NCBI RefSeq assembly: GCF_021130785.1
Contig: NC_060214.1
Span: forward strand, 106,738,001 to 106,802,000
Length of the DNA: 64,000 bases
Direction of reading: 5' to 3'
Source: Homalodisca vitripennis
Lineage: Eukaryota > Arthropoda > Insecta > Hemiptera > Cicadellidae
Shown in pieces: positions 1-13,329 of the stretch (its first letter is position 1; each line of letters opens with the position of its first letter). The notes beneath the pieces were generated by a model, which was not told where the DNA came from, did not search any database, and worked only from the letters and a program-made list of their open reading frames with translations. The position numbers and the translations under genes are program-made.

Positions 1-53
1 CCTTGGTTGGACCCCTCGATTCCCCCCATGGGTCCATCCTAGCTACGGGCCTG
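1..53. repeat. Terminal fragment of a MITE (same family as 5125-5378)
   Basis: The window opens inside a repeat whose G/C-rich end reads as a run of C's, a GGACCC-type block, then CTAGCTACGGGCCTG. The same arrangement closes the complete MITE at 5125-5378 and the partial copy at 41430-41537. Only one end is visible, so the rest lies to the left of the window or is lost. Confidence 0.5.
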
Positions 54-3000
54 TTTAAAGAATATTAATTATTCATTGTATCGTACTTAGTAATCCCTTA
101 TATCTAAAATTATTATATTAATTTGTGATAAAGTGAATATTATATTAATTTACTGCTACGATTAACAATAATGTATTTAAATATCAACGATCATAAAGAT
201 GTGGGTAATCATATAAAAAGATTTTTATATCATTGAAAGAGCCTGTTGAATGTTTCATCTGTTCTGTGTAAACATTTTTTTGACAACACAACCATATGTT
301 TAATTAATATAACACTATTTTCATTTTGTAGAATCTTGGAGCATTGGAAAAAAGGTTTATTGTACTACCACTAGTATAATTGAATTCAACAGTTAATTTG
401 TGTGTGTGTGTGCGTGCGTGCGTGCGCGCGCGTGTACGTGTGCGCGCGTGAGTGATCGAGGAAGCAAGGCAATATAATGGCACAAAAATACCAAGAGTGA
501 ATAAACGACGATAGCTTTAAATATACACTTTTTGACGTATTTCCTTGATAGGAGAAACAAGGCATTGTGTATGGTACAGAAAATACCAGGACCGGAAATA
601 TGATTCACTCGAACACAGGAAGTGCTCATAAAAGTGCAAAGTCTACGAAATTGCGTGCGAAGACGCTTGTAATTGCTAGTTTTATGCTAAAAAATAAAAC
701 TTGGCCAGGCTTGCAGTTAAGTATCCGGTACTATATATAGCAAATAGTAAAAGTCATCTCTACTGTATAGGCATATAGAAATATTGTATTGTTATTCATT
801 TTTGCAATAAATAATACTGACATAGTAACAATATAGCCTAAATTGTTTGTCTGAAAAGTACTATTATCTTGTAAGTGAGTTGTAATAGTGTAATTGGACA
901 ACTAGATATCGGTTTGTATAGCCTATCGCCAAGTGGACAAGAGGATGAATTATCTCAAACCGGAAGTGGCCAGATCTCTCCCATCGGGATCTTGCAGGTG
1001 TCAGGTGTTTGGTGCAGATAAAGACTTCTTGCCCTCGGTCCATTTCCCGCGAATCCGGAGGTGATATTCATAGAAGTCACAAGACTGTAAGTGAAGAGAT
1101 AAAACGTTTCTATGCCTCGTTTGTTCGAAAAACATTCAAAATGATCCTTCAAACTATTTCAATGTCCATTTAATTGTAGAGATAGAGTATCGTAGTGAGA
1201 CGCCTACTCAGATTTTTATTTCACTCAGTAGAGTATATCAGTAAGTAAGTTTATTCTAAATAATTAAATACGAGTCTAATGAGTATAAATCTTAATTAAT
1301 ATTCGCATCCAGTACGTAATGTATCATAGTCTATTCAAAATTTTAAAACGATAATTAAAAACCGATTTATTAAGGATTTACAAAGAAATTAATTTCGCGT
1401 TTAATTATTAACTTAAAACTCTCAATTTTTGGTATGTCGTTTTTCAAGAGACATAACAAATACTGCATAATAATTTTTTTACTGTCATTACTTTCGGAAC
1501 AACGATGAGTTAAAGCAAAGAACGCTAAATTTTGTATAAGAAAACCATGTTTTTCTCCATATTTTTGATTATTTCAATACACAATAACACACAAATATAT
1601 ACACATACATTTTTTTCTTTTACTAGAATACATGGATGCATACTGCCTAAAAAGTAAAAAAATGTTCCCGAGGTAATATAGGTGTTTATTTAAATGTGGT
1701 AGACGTTTAAAGTTTTATGTTTAGCGTGTGGGAGCACTGGGAGGTCTCCACCAGAGAGTATGTTTAGAAAAATAAACTATAACTCGATATTTTCAGAGAT
1801 GTTTGTTCGCTACTTATAATATTCCTTCTGGGTGAATTTTAAAATAATCCCCCTCTTTCCCAGATAGTGATAGTGATAGAAGCAGTTCCAAAAATTGGTC
1901 ATTCCATTTTAATAATTATCCTTGAAATTCCTCTTAGAATTTACATATAACATGTAGAACTTCTATAAATGTTCTGAAAACTAGTTTTAGTATATTCTTG
2001 TAATTAAATTAAGATTCCTAAACCTGATGTACATTACAATTACATTGTAATTTTAATTTGCTTTAGTTATTTTTATAACAACTGTACCGATTGTATTAAA
2101 TAATAATTCTGTGGTAACTGGATTACCGGTGGAAGGAGTAGGCCCAGATGAATGATAGGGACTGGACTATACAAAAGAGGCTGCTATCGGCGAGGCGCGC
2201 ATCGCAGATGGCAGTGTTTGATAACGAAATTGAGAGGTTGAGTGAGGTAGACGTACCGTACCTCCGTCTCAGTTCATCGGAAGTTATAGTAACGAGTAGA
2301 GTAAATAGTGCTTAGAGTAAATCTTTTTTGCTAATCGTCATCGAACCTGCGGATGCTTTCAGCAATTTTTTTATTTATTAAATCTCTAACACTGAAGAAT
2401 TTTTTATTTTAAATCTCTAACACTGAACAATAATTTTTAAAGTAAAGTAAAGAAAATTAGTAACAATATAAAAATTTAATTTTGAAGATAAATTAAAGTG
2501 AAGAATTGCCAGATCAGATTAGAGTGTGGATGTTTGAATTTTGAAAATTGAATAAAAGACAAGCTGTAAGAACTTTGTACATTTTTTGAAAGTGAAGAAT
2601 ATATTACAAGTTTGAATTTATAAGTCATCAAGAAGTTTTTATTTTAATTTTAATTCCAGTTATTATTTTTAAGAAGAAGCTTTATTTTAGTTTGAACTGT
2701 ATTTATTTCAGAAGATTTACTTTTATTTTTAAACCCTCACAAAAGTTTATTTTAAATTTCAAAGCTAACCCCTCATGTGCCAGTAAAATGGTACACAACA
2801 AACAACATTTATAAGAACGAAAAGTGTTTAAAATTTCGAACCATGAGAGAGTAAATTTTTTTGGAAAAGGCATGTATCAATTGGAAAATTGTTGAATTTT
2901 AAATCAAACTGTTCAAGTGAAGGAAAGTACCTTAATATCAGCCATTTTAGAGGTCTTTCGTCTTTAGCCCCAAAAAATCATGTCCTTCATTTTAACAGTT

Positions 3001-3859
3001 TTGGAATGATTTTAAGAAAGTCCCAATTAATAAATTAATAATTCCTCGCCCTATGATCAAACAGTGTTTTTTATTTTTTTGAGGACTTCAAAAATGGTAT
3101 CTCAAAGTTTTTTAAGGAAGGGTTATGGCTTTTTTCTTTACTGAAGAAACTTGACCAAAACCAGATTGAACCCTATCATATCATATATAGGAGGTAGAAT
3201 TTAATTATATAAATTTCAACTTTTACAAAGTTGTACGTTGGTGCCCGTCATGATGGCGATTGTCTACCACACAGGTCAACCTGGTGGAGAAATAAAGCCT
3301 TTAAATTTTGTCTGGCGCATTTTGTTAGTTTGATAGAGATCGATTTATTATTAATCACCCCACAGGACCTTTTTAAATCGTGCCGATGTCCGTCCGTCTT
3401 TGCTAATTACTCTTGTCAGAGAGCTCATAGAGACTAGAAACTTGGAACATATGTTACTACTATTGGTTCAAGGAAAATTCCTTTTTTTGTGATCAGAATG
3501 TCACAGAGAAGTCCGACAGTACCTCTATCGGCATGCCTGTAAATATGTGCGATAACTATTGATAGAAATGTAGTAGAGAATTTAAACTTTGTACGTAGGT
3601 TCCCCATTGTATTCTCTAGCGCTAGCCACAAGAAAAAGCTCTACTGAATTTATGGTCGTACAGTAATAGGCTAGTCCGTCTGTAAGGAACCTTGGGGGAC
3701 CTCAAATCTTATTTCAATATGTATTAGAAAAAGTTAAAAATAACCTTTACGAGCGCTTGCGTGATCTCTGCTTGAAATTACGTACTATTTCGAGGAGATT
3801 TTACTTCTTTCGCCAGAACGATATGGCACGTGATCTGAGGTCGACAAAGTACGGGTCGG
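54..3859. other. AT-rich non-coding stretch
   Basis: I see no gene here. The stretch holds a (GT)n/(GC)n microsatellite at about 398-450 and long AT-rich tracts. A more GC-rich patch at about 2110-2300 precedes a long AT-rich purine-biased tract (2300-2800). A patch at 3370-3460 has a GTCCGTCCGTCT motif followed by text resembling the 122-bp tandem unit near 56.5 kb. All reading frames are short and lack recognisable domains. Confidence 0.5.
398..450. repeat. (GT)n / (GC)n alternating purine-pyrimidine microsatellite
   Basis: Alternating GT, GC and GTGC dinucleotides run almost uninterrupted for about 50 bases. Strictly alternating purine-pyrimidine DNA of this kind can adopt Z-DNA; that is known biophysics and is not shown here. 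Confidence 0.85.
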
Positions 3860-3962
3860 AAATAATAATAATAATAATATAACTTTATTGTGGTAACAAT
3901 AATAAAATTACATACAAACTTCACAGAATATTTAAATAATAAAAAGGTAGGCCTACACTTTC
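3860..3962 (-). repeat. Probable 3' tail of a LINE or SINE, minus strand
   Basis: Read on the minus strand, the segment ends in ACAATAAAGTTATATT followed by an (ATT)n run. Non-LTR elements that terminate in short tandem repeats look like this. No coding remnant is left, so the parent family is not identified. Confidence 0.4.
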
Positions 3963-5116
3963 ACTCACGCACACAATCGTGCCCCTGGAAATGCCCCTGG
4001 CAATAAGTTGCCCCCGGCAATAAGTTGCCCCCTCTTACGTGTGTCGGGTCCTTCGATATTCCGTTGTATAAGTTTATTACTTATCAATTATGTAGCGAAA
4101 TTAAGGTCGCTTTTTGTCTTTATGACGACAGTCCTCGACGCTAAAATTAACACCGATGCTATGTCTCATGCCGAGCCAGTATTCTGTCAATACTGACAAA
4201 CACAGACCCCACACGTAATATGGAACAGTGTGGTCTGATGGCAGCGTACTCGTCAGGGTTGGTACGTACGTAGGTGAGTCGGCTCGACCAGAGGGTCCGT
4301 CTGTCGAGGGGGGAAGACGTAACACCCGACAGACAGTTCAGTTCAGAGTCCGCCACCCTGCCGCCAACGTCAGAGCACTGACTCACCTCCTCCGATATGG
4401 CTAAACGTCTTCAAATCAGCCACTGGTTACATTGGAAAAGAGCTTTAATTAATTGTATTGAAATGTTTTATATGTGTAACACAGCAAAGGCCTTTTCGGC
4501 AAAACGTGGATCAAGAAGGGTATTAATAGGAAATTATATTTTTATGTTTAAATTTTTTATTCCTCGAATTTCCAAACTTAATATAAAATTTCATTTAGAT
4601 AACTAGAAAGAAAATTGGAAGTGAATTGTCACATTCATCTAATTATTTTTTATTTATTAAACATGTTTTACATATTTTTAATTTTAATTTATTGTAAAAT
4701 CGATTGGGAATATTAATTTAATATTTTGTTTTCATTTTTTGCTATATAAAGCAATGGTAGATCGAAACTGATTACTAATCGATGATGTAAAATTTAAGAA
4801 ATTAACTCGGATATTTGCGATTTCTATCAGCCTTCACGGAACTTCAAAAAAATATAATTCTGTTTCTCATCGTACGGATTTATTACAATAGGTAGAAGAA
4901 TACTGCTCGTCCATTCAAAAGAATTTTCATTTTCATGCGTACAGTTCTTTTAAATATTTATTTCAATAATAATATTCTCTATGAAATCCCACTGTTCTTT
5001 GTCCCTTCAATTTTAATCGTTCAACAAAGAGACCTAAACCGTATTTTCATTTTTTTACCACTATCGCAGTATGAGGAACGGTGTGTAGGGATTATGTGTT
5101 GTACTGTCGGGTGGTA

Positions 5117-5124
5117 CTCGAGAT
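5117..5124. repeat. Target-site duplication, left copy (CTCGAGAT)
   Basis: The eight bases CTCGAGAT stand directly before the MITE at 5125-5378 and recur directly after it at 5379-5386. Confidence 0.85.
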
Positions 5125-5378
5125 CAAGAACGTAGCCAGGAAAAAATTTGGGGAGGGGTCCAGATAACTGATATTTTCCCGTAGTGGATAGAGAATAAAG
5201 TCCCATTTTGTTCCTTAAAAAGTTCTTGACCCGTTTCTTTGTTGAGAACGATATTTCAGCAGTACATGTCAGCAATAATGAATTATGTAAATAATAATAA
5301 TAGTTTAGTAAAAAAATAATAACATTAAAAATTTGGGGGGATCCGGACCCCATGGACCCCTCGCTGGCTACGTCCTTG
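5125..5378. mobile_element. 254-bp MITE with 15-bp terminal inverted repeats
   Basis: The left end reads CAAGAACGTAGCCAG and the right end, reverse-complemented, reads CAAGGACGTAGCCAG (14 of 15 identical). Exact copies of CTCGAGAT flank it, so this is a complete insertion with an 8-bp target duplication, as hAT-like and P-like elements make. The interior is AT-rich and has no transposase. Partial relatives lie at 1-53 and 41430-41537. The 110-codon minus-strand frame over it is not a gene. Confidence 0.85.
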
Positions 5379-5386
5379 CTCGAGAT
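5379..5386. repeat. Target-site duplication, right copy (CTCGAGAT)
   Basis: Exact match to 5117-5124, flanking the 254-bp MITE. Confidence 0.85.
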
Positions 5387-6579
5387 GGTACTTACAACTA
5401 GACAGTATTGTTAGGTCTAGTCCAGTAGGCTGTGCGCAGTGCAAGCACTGAATCAGTACGGTAATCTCCCGCGCAATGCCGAACAAATTGGCGGGAATTT
5501 GAGTCAGCTGATCAGAACAGCTAATTCAATAACATTAACCACAACACAACAATACTCTACTTGATATGAAGACGGAATTCTATGACCCTTTCAAAGTAGA
5601 CTAATGTGGAATGCGTGATTGATTTAAGTTTGTTATATGTAACACCATTAAATTTGAGAACGAACTTCAGAAACTCGACTCCTTCCGACTCAGTCTGAAA
5701 ATAAATATTATGTTATGCTCTTGGTATCTATCTACACGTTCTCAGTATCTCTATAGACCAACTGTTCAAGATAAAAAGAATTGTGTTACAAAAAGTTTAG
5801 TAAATGTTTAATCATTTTAACATTTTTCTCTATCCTTACAATTAACGGAGTTTTGATTTTTTTTATGTTTGAGTGGCTGCTATATTGACAAAAATTGCTT
5901 ACTAAGGTTGCCAACGATCGTAGCTGCGTATTTATAAAAAGTGTTGGTCTTTTTTTGACATTTTTGACGGTAATCGTTACCAAAAGCCTCGTTATATAGC
6001 ATATAATTATGTTCTGGTGGCCATTTTCGGTGAAGTTGTGTAGAAAGTGTTGTAAGTGTTACCATGAAGACAATTGCGATAGGCTGATTTTGTACTCATA
6101 TTTTGCCTAAAATAAATGTTCTTAATTTTTTAATAACAGTTTTTTAACATGAACAGATTGAAAAGACTATTAAAAAGAGCACTTTGCGGAACCCTTTGAT
6201 CGATCATCTAATAATTCTCCAAAAGCTTTTTTGTACACAGCTATGTCAATATTGTTGCCCGACGCGTTCGGTCAGATGTCCACGGCTGAGGAAGTTACGT
6301 CAGCTCACGTCACCCCACTAGATGTTTACTAGAGTCAGCCTCTTCACTGTTGATAATGTTCCGGCTGAGTTAAGAGGACGGGTTCCGAGAGCAGGAGATT
6401 AGACACTACGGGTGGAGTTCAACGGATGTTGAAGTAGCAGGCATTAGTTCGTACATAATACCGGAGCCCTTGGCGTGTTAACCCTGGATCTGGTAGTTAA
6501 AATTCCTTTTATAATAATGGTAGGAACTATTTTGCTAGTGTCGCTCAAACCTATATATCATGTTTATTATTGAAGTAAA
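5387..6579. other. Non-coding stretch, nothing recognised
   Basis: Mixed-composition DNA without a convincing coding frame. A moderately GC-rich patch at about 6240-6480 shows no repeat ends or domains that I can name. Confidence 0.4.
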
Positions 6580-6587
6580 GTATAGAC
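6580..6587. repeat. Target-site duplication, left copy (GTATAGAC)
   Basis: GTATAGAC precedes the hAT element and recurs exactly at 9264-9271. Confidence 0.92.
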
Positions 6588-6830
6588 CAGTGGTTCCCAA
6601 CCTTTTGTGTTTGGCGACCCACTTCCAAATGCATTTTCACATTCGCGACCCATCACCTCACATAATAATATACATATGTGATTTTATATATACATATGTA
6701 TATTATGTATATATAACATTAATATAAAACTACACATGATTTATATTTATATACGTGTATAGAAAAAAAAAATTGAAAAATGTAAATAAATATAATATAC
6801 ACAGCTTAGTATTGAAAACATAGAAAGAGT

Positions 6831-9072
<2,242 letters not shown>

Positions 9073-9263
9073 CGTAAATAGATGTAACAGTCACAATTAA
9101 AAAAAAATAAAAATAAAAAAAACAAAAAAACCAAGCTAGAACGAGTACCACGCCACTGACGTCTGTTCTTTACTCGGGCAAGAGTGACAGTCACGCCGCG
9201 ACCCCACCTTAAATCCGCCCGCGACCCACTAGTGGGTCGCGACCCACCGTTTGGGAAACGCTG

Positions 9264-9271
9264 GTATAGAC
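9264..9271. repeat. Target-site duplication, right copy (GTATAGAC)
   Basis: Exact match to 6580-6587. Confidence 0.92.
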
Positions 9272-9436
9272 TATTATATATTTTATTTTTCAGTACAAAA
9301 CAAGGAAGATGTATATGCAGTTTTATCATTTTTTTTATTTAAATTTAGGTTCTTGTTTTTCATTATAAGTGAGAAAAAAACTGAAAGTAAAACAAAAATA
9401 TCCAAAATTAGAGGAAAATAGAAATCTGCATCTGTT

Positions 9437-9444
9437 TATTTTTA
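9437..9444. repeat. Target-site duplication, left copy (TATTTTTA)
   Basis: TATTTTTA immediately precedes the inverted-repeat element at 9445-10043 and recurs at 10044-10051. Confidence 0.75.
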
Positions 9445-10043
9445 GGGTCTTTTCTAGTATGTCCCCGCATTATCTATTTTAATTTCTATAAGTTAGATTA
9501 CGTTACTAGAGCTACAAATGTAATTTCTAAAGGTAATTGAGGTTAGGTTAAGCTAGGTTTTTGACAATAATTTGCAAAAACAATTGAAAAACGAGTTTAT
9601 TAATTTGTACGAAAAAAACACAAATTAGTAATGAAAGATGTTTAAAATAATATACTATTCTGGTGGCCAGAACGCTTTTATGTCCTCCAGGATTTGTTCG
9701 AACAAATCTGTGTTTTGGTGGCGATGTTTCCACAGAAACTCACACAAATAATAGTCTAGCAAGTTGCGACTTGTACCGCATTCGTTCCTATTACGCCGTT
9801 TTGCCGACGCCCAGAGCGATTCGATTCTCTGTGTGTGTGCTCCTGTTGTAGGATCAACAAAATTTTCAGAATGGGTTAGATCACGCCATGCTTGCCCGCT
9901 ACGCAGCGCTTCGCGCTGCTTGCTCTTTTAGAAAAAAAGTTAACTCGAGCTTGCAAAGTCCAAGCCCAGATCAAGCGGCGCGCGTTTATCACTGATATTT
10001 AATTACGATCTTTGTGAATGCGGGGACATATTAGAAAAGACCC
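9445..10043. mobile_element. 599-bp non-autonomous DNA transposon (MITE) with 26-bp TIRs
   Basis: The ends begin GGGTCTTTTCTA and continue to CCCCGCAT. The two 26-base termini are identical in inverted orientation except for one G/A difference. An 8-bp duplication (TATTTTTA) flanks them. The interior contains no transposase. The 8-bp target duplication narrows the superfamily to hAT, P or Merlin-like, and the GGGTC start does not fit the usual CAG of hAT, so the superfamily stays open. Confidence 0.85.
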
Positions 10044-10051
10044 TATTTTTA
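10044..10051. repeat. Target-site duplication, right copy (TATTTTTA)
   Basis: Exact match to 9437-9444. Confidence 0.75.
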
Positions 10052-10075
10052 TTCATGACAGATAGAGTTCGATGA

Positions 10076-10115
10076 TGGTGCATGCGATTTGGCTGAGTGT
10101 TGCCCTTCTGAGTAA
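10076..10115 (+). repeat. Fragment of dispersed repeat family (GTGCATG...GCTGAG core)
   Basis: The core 'gatggtgcatg...tttggctgagtgtt' recurs at about 18075, 21970 and 29570 and, on the other strand, near 60660. See the entries at 17860, 21955, 29555 and 60470. Only a short piece is preserved here. Confidence 0.45.
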
Positions 10116-10537
10116 AGCCCAAGGTGATATCTCAAGAGGTATTTTAACTACAAACTTGTTTTGAAAATATACTATAATTAAATATTCTGGCAAAATTCCT
10201 CTTCTTATTATGTGTCTATATATACAACAACTGGATATCATAACAACGAATTAAGCTATGGCCTTGACGTTTTGCATGTAGCTTAATTTCTACATGGTCA
10301 ACGTCGAGTTTGATAATGAGCATGTTCTTCTATAGAAATTGGGTAAGTTTATGCATAGCGTAACAATCACGAGAAAGATTTCATCTATAGATTTTCTGTA
10401 CACATGGTCCATATCCTTCCATTGTTAGGAGTGTCATTGAACCCTATCACTCAATAGGCTGGTAAAATTTCTATCCGTCTGTATGGGACTGTCCAAATGT
10501 CGGTCTGTCCGTCCGCAGGACATTTTGAGAATTAATT

Positions 10538-11338
10538 GAGCTGTAAACTGTGACAGAGTAGGTTGATAATAGCGAGGTATGATTTTTATCAGTTTGAATA
10601 GAGCTATAAACTGTGACAGAGTAGATTGATGATAGCGAGGTGTGGTTTTTATCAGTTTGAATAGAGCTATAAATTGTGACAGAGTAGATTGATGATAGCG
10701 AGGTGTGATTTTTATCAGTTTGAATAGAGATATAAACTGTGACAGATTAGATTGATGATAGCGAGGTGTGATTTTTATCAGTTTGAATATAGCTATAAAC
10801 TGTGACAAAGTAGGTTGATGATAGCGAGGTGTGATTTTTATCAGTTTGAATAGAGCTATAAACTGTGACAAAGTAGGTTGATGATAGCGAGGTGTGGTTT
10901 TTATCAGTTTGAATATAGCTATAAACTGTGACAAAGTAGGTTGATGATAGCGAGGTGTGATTTTTATCAGTTTGAATATAGCTATAAACTGTGACAGAGT
11001 AGATTGATGATAGCGAGGTGTGGTTTTTATCAGTTTGAATAGAGCTATAAACTGTGACAAAGTAGGTTGATGATAGCGAGGTGTGATTTTTATCAGTTTG
11101 AATAGAGCTATAAACTGTGACAGAGTAGATTGATGATAGCGAGGTGTGATTTTTATCAGTTTGAATAGAGCTATAAACTGTGACAGAGTAGATTGATGAT
11201 AGCGAGGTGTGATTTTTATCAGTTTGAATAGAGCTATAAACTGTGACAGAGTAGGTTGATGATAGCGAGATGTGATTTTTATCAGTTTGAATAGAGCTAT
11301 AAAAAACTGTGACAGAGTAGGTTGTTATCAGTGTGAAC
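10538..11338. repeat. 63-bp minisatellite, about 12.5 copies
   Basis: Units of 63 bp start with gagctataaactgtgacaga and end with tttatcagtttgaata. Starts fall at 10538, 10601, 10664 and every 63 bases up to 11294. The last unit carries two extra A's and is cut short. Variation between units is limited to a few recurring substitutions (g/a, t/g). Because 63 is 21 codons, one minus-strand frame stays open for 208 codons with a 21-residue repeat; I read this as a by-product of the period. Confidence 0.93.
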
Positions 11339-11894
11339 CTAAAGGCCTATGTGTATTTACTATATTTCCGTGTTCGTGTGTAATTCTCTATTTGACGTCG
11401 ATTAAATCAAATGATGGAAAAAACCACACGCCTCAAGATCGTATGATGACCATAAAAAGATTCTAAGCTGTGGAATTCCAATAAACAAGAATATAAACAC
11501 AAGAATAGTACTATGTACTTGTATATTGATATTATGTTCTGGAGGTATAAAACGAATAATGGTTACTTGTTAAACTTGTACTTCTCCGAAACACAACCAC
11601 TGTTTTATTCACTAACATTAGGTTACAAAATGTATGAAAATAAAGTACACGTATTGTATTTCAACGGCGAATTGGACGTGTAAACGTTCATATAGAAAAT
11701 TTCCGAGAATTTCCCTTTGATACGCAATCATCGTGATCGCTATTCATGCTGTAATGCATTCGCCGAGTTGTGTTTATTCTACCATCAATTCGTGTTCCTA
11801 AAACAATATAGTTTTGTATGCAACACTATACCATTACTGTTCATAGAAACGTTTTTCACGCGTAGTCTCCTATTGAAATATTACAATTGAATTA
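11339..11894. other. Non-coding stretch, nothing recognised
   Basis: AT-rich sequence between the 63-bp minisatellite and the repeats that start near 11.9 kb. No domain, RNA gene or element end is visible. Confidence 0.4.
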
Positions 11895-11918
11895 TTTTTT
11901 ATAATTTTCACAACATGC

Positions 11919-11939
11919 GGTAGGGTACGATAAGCGGAC
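11919..11939 (+). repeat. 21-bp inverted repeat, left arm
   Basis: GGTAGGGTACGATAAGCGGA plus a final C is the exact reverse complement of 12622-12642. The arms enclose about 680 bp. Each arm also lies next to a similar direct-repeat phrase (ttttttataat...caacatg), which suggests an inserted element or a shuffled repeat unit. Confidence 0.75.
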
Positions 11940-12060
11940 AAACGGTAAATTCTTTATAATCCCACACAGGCCAATTGGCAAACGATATTTTTTAGCTTAA
12001 TCATAACCATCGAATAATCAATCGATACTAATAAGAAATAGACTTATTATTTATGGAGAA

Positions 12061-13320
12061 CGATTAACGAATTTGGTATTTAATGGTCGTATATCAACGG
12101 CTGTAGTTAATAGTCAGGTATGGCATATATTACATTTACACGTAGGATATATATTTCAATTTTACATAAGTAATTCTGATTATTAAAAATGGCAGTTTCC
12201 AATTTTAGAAACTGTACATAATCTCCATACAAGGCGAAGGATTTCACGTGGTTTAAACTCTAATTCTATGTTAACAAAAATCGTACCGATTCAAAACCCA
12301 TTATGTGTTTTTAAATTTGTGGGAAAGACATTTTAACTGTAACTTTTTAGAGGTTATATCAAACCGAAATAATATGGACTAGAATAAAATTCAGTGACTA
12401 TGTCAACTTAAACATCTTTGCAACTTATAATAATTTTGTATAATACAATCACTGTAAATATTATGAGTTCATTGTATGAAGAATTTAAAACGAATTTGTT
12501 ATTTAATGGTCGTTAATATTGGCAGTCCTTTTATATCGATTGATAGTCTAGGCATATGAGATGCGATATATAAAGGTATCGATGACTATGCAAATTCAGT
12601 TCTAATATTGAATTACAACGGGTCCGCTTATCGTACCCTACCCTGTATTTTTTATAATCTCCAACATGGGGTAGGTATGTATCATAAACTCTAAACAATT
12701 TTTAACAATACAATCACTTAAATTTTTAGGTTTTTTTTATTATTAATTTAATGAGTTTTTGGAGGTTACATCAAACCGAAATGCTTTAATGGACTAGAAT
12801 AAAATTTTTGAGTATGTCAACTTAAACATCTCGCAACTTATAACTTTAAGTATGAATAAGTTTATAATAGACTTTTTGTTTTTGTATGGAGAAACGATAA
12901 CGAATTTGGTATTTAATGGTCGTTAAATTGGCAGTCCTTGTAGTTAATAGTCAGGTATGGCATATATTACATTTACTGATATATAAAGGTATGATATTTC
13001 ATGCAAATTCAGTTCTAAATATTGAATTACTACAGTTTCCAATTCGTAAGAAACTGTACATAATCTCCATACAAGGCGAAGGATTTCACGAGTTTAAACT
13101 CTAATTCTATATTTTTAACAAATATTCCGATTCACTTACATATTTTTAGGTTTAATAAGTTTACTAGTTTAGACACTTTAATGAGTTTTTGGAGGTTATA
13201 TCAAACCGACAAATTTTATTAATGGACTAGAATAAAATTTTTGAGTATGTCAACTTAAACATCTCGCAACTTATAACTTAAAGTATGAACCAGTGTATAA
13301 TACAATCGTATGTGTACCAG
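12061..13320. repeat. Three diverged tandem copies of a ~420-bp unit
   Basis: Marker phrases recur in the same order. 'acgaatttg(g/t)tatttaatggtcgt' occurs near 12067, 12492 and 12901. 'tatggactagaataaaatt..gtcaacttaaacatct' occurs near 12372, 12788 and 13220. 'gtacataatctccatacaaggcgaaggatttcac' occurs near 12211 and 13053. Spacing is about 410-425 bp. The copies differ by many small indels, so the array is old or the sequence is noisy. No coding content. Confidence 0.75.
12622..12642 (-). repeat. 21-bp inverted repeat, right arm
   Basis: Exact reverse complement of 11919-11939; see that entry. Confidence 0.75.
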
Positions 13321-13329
13321 TGTGCAATA

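Noticed and set aside
5021..5353. 110-codon minus-strand frame
   Set aside because: It lies largely across the 254-bp MITE and carries no domain.
10434..11060. 208-codon minus-strand frame with a 21-residue repeat
   Set aside because: It is fully explained by a 63-bp minisatellite whose period is a multiple of three; there is no start context, domain or flanking gene structure.
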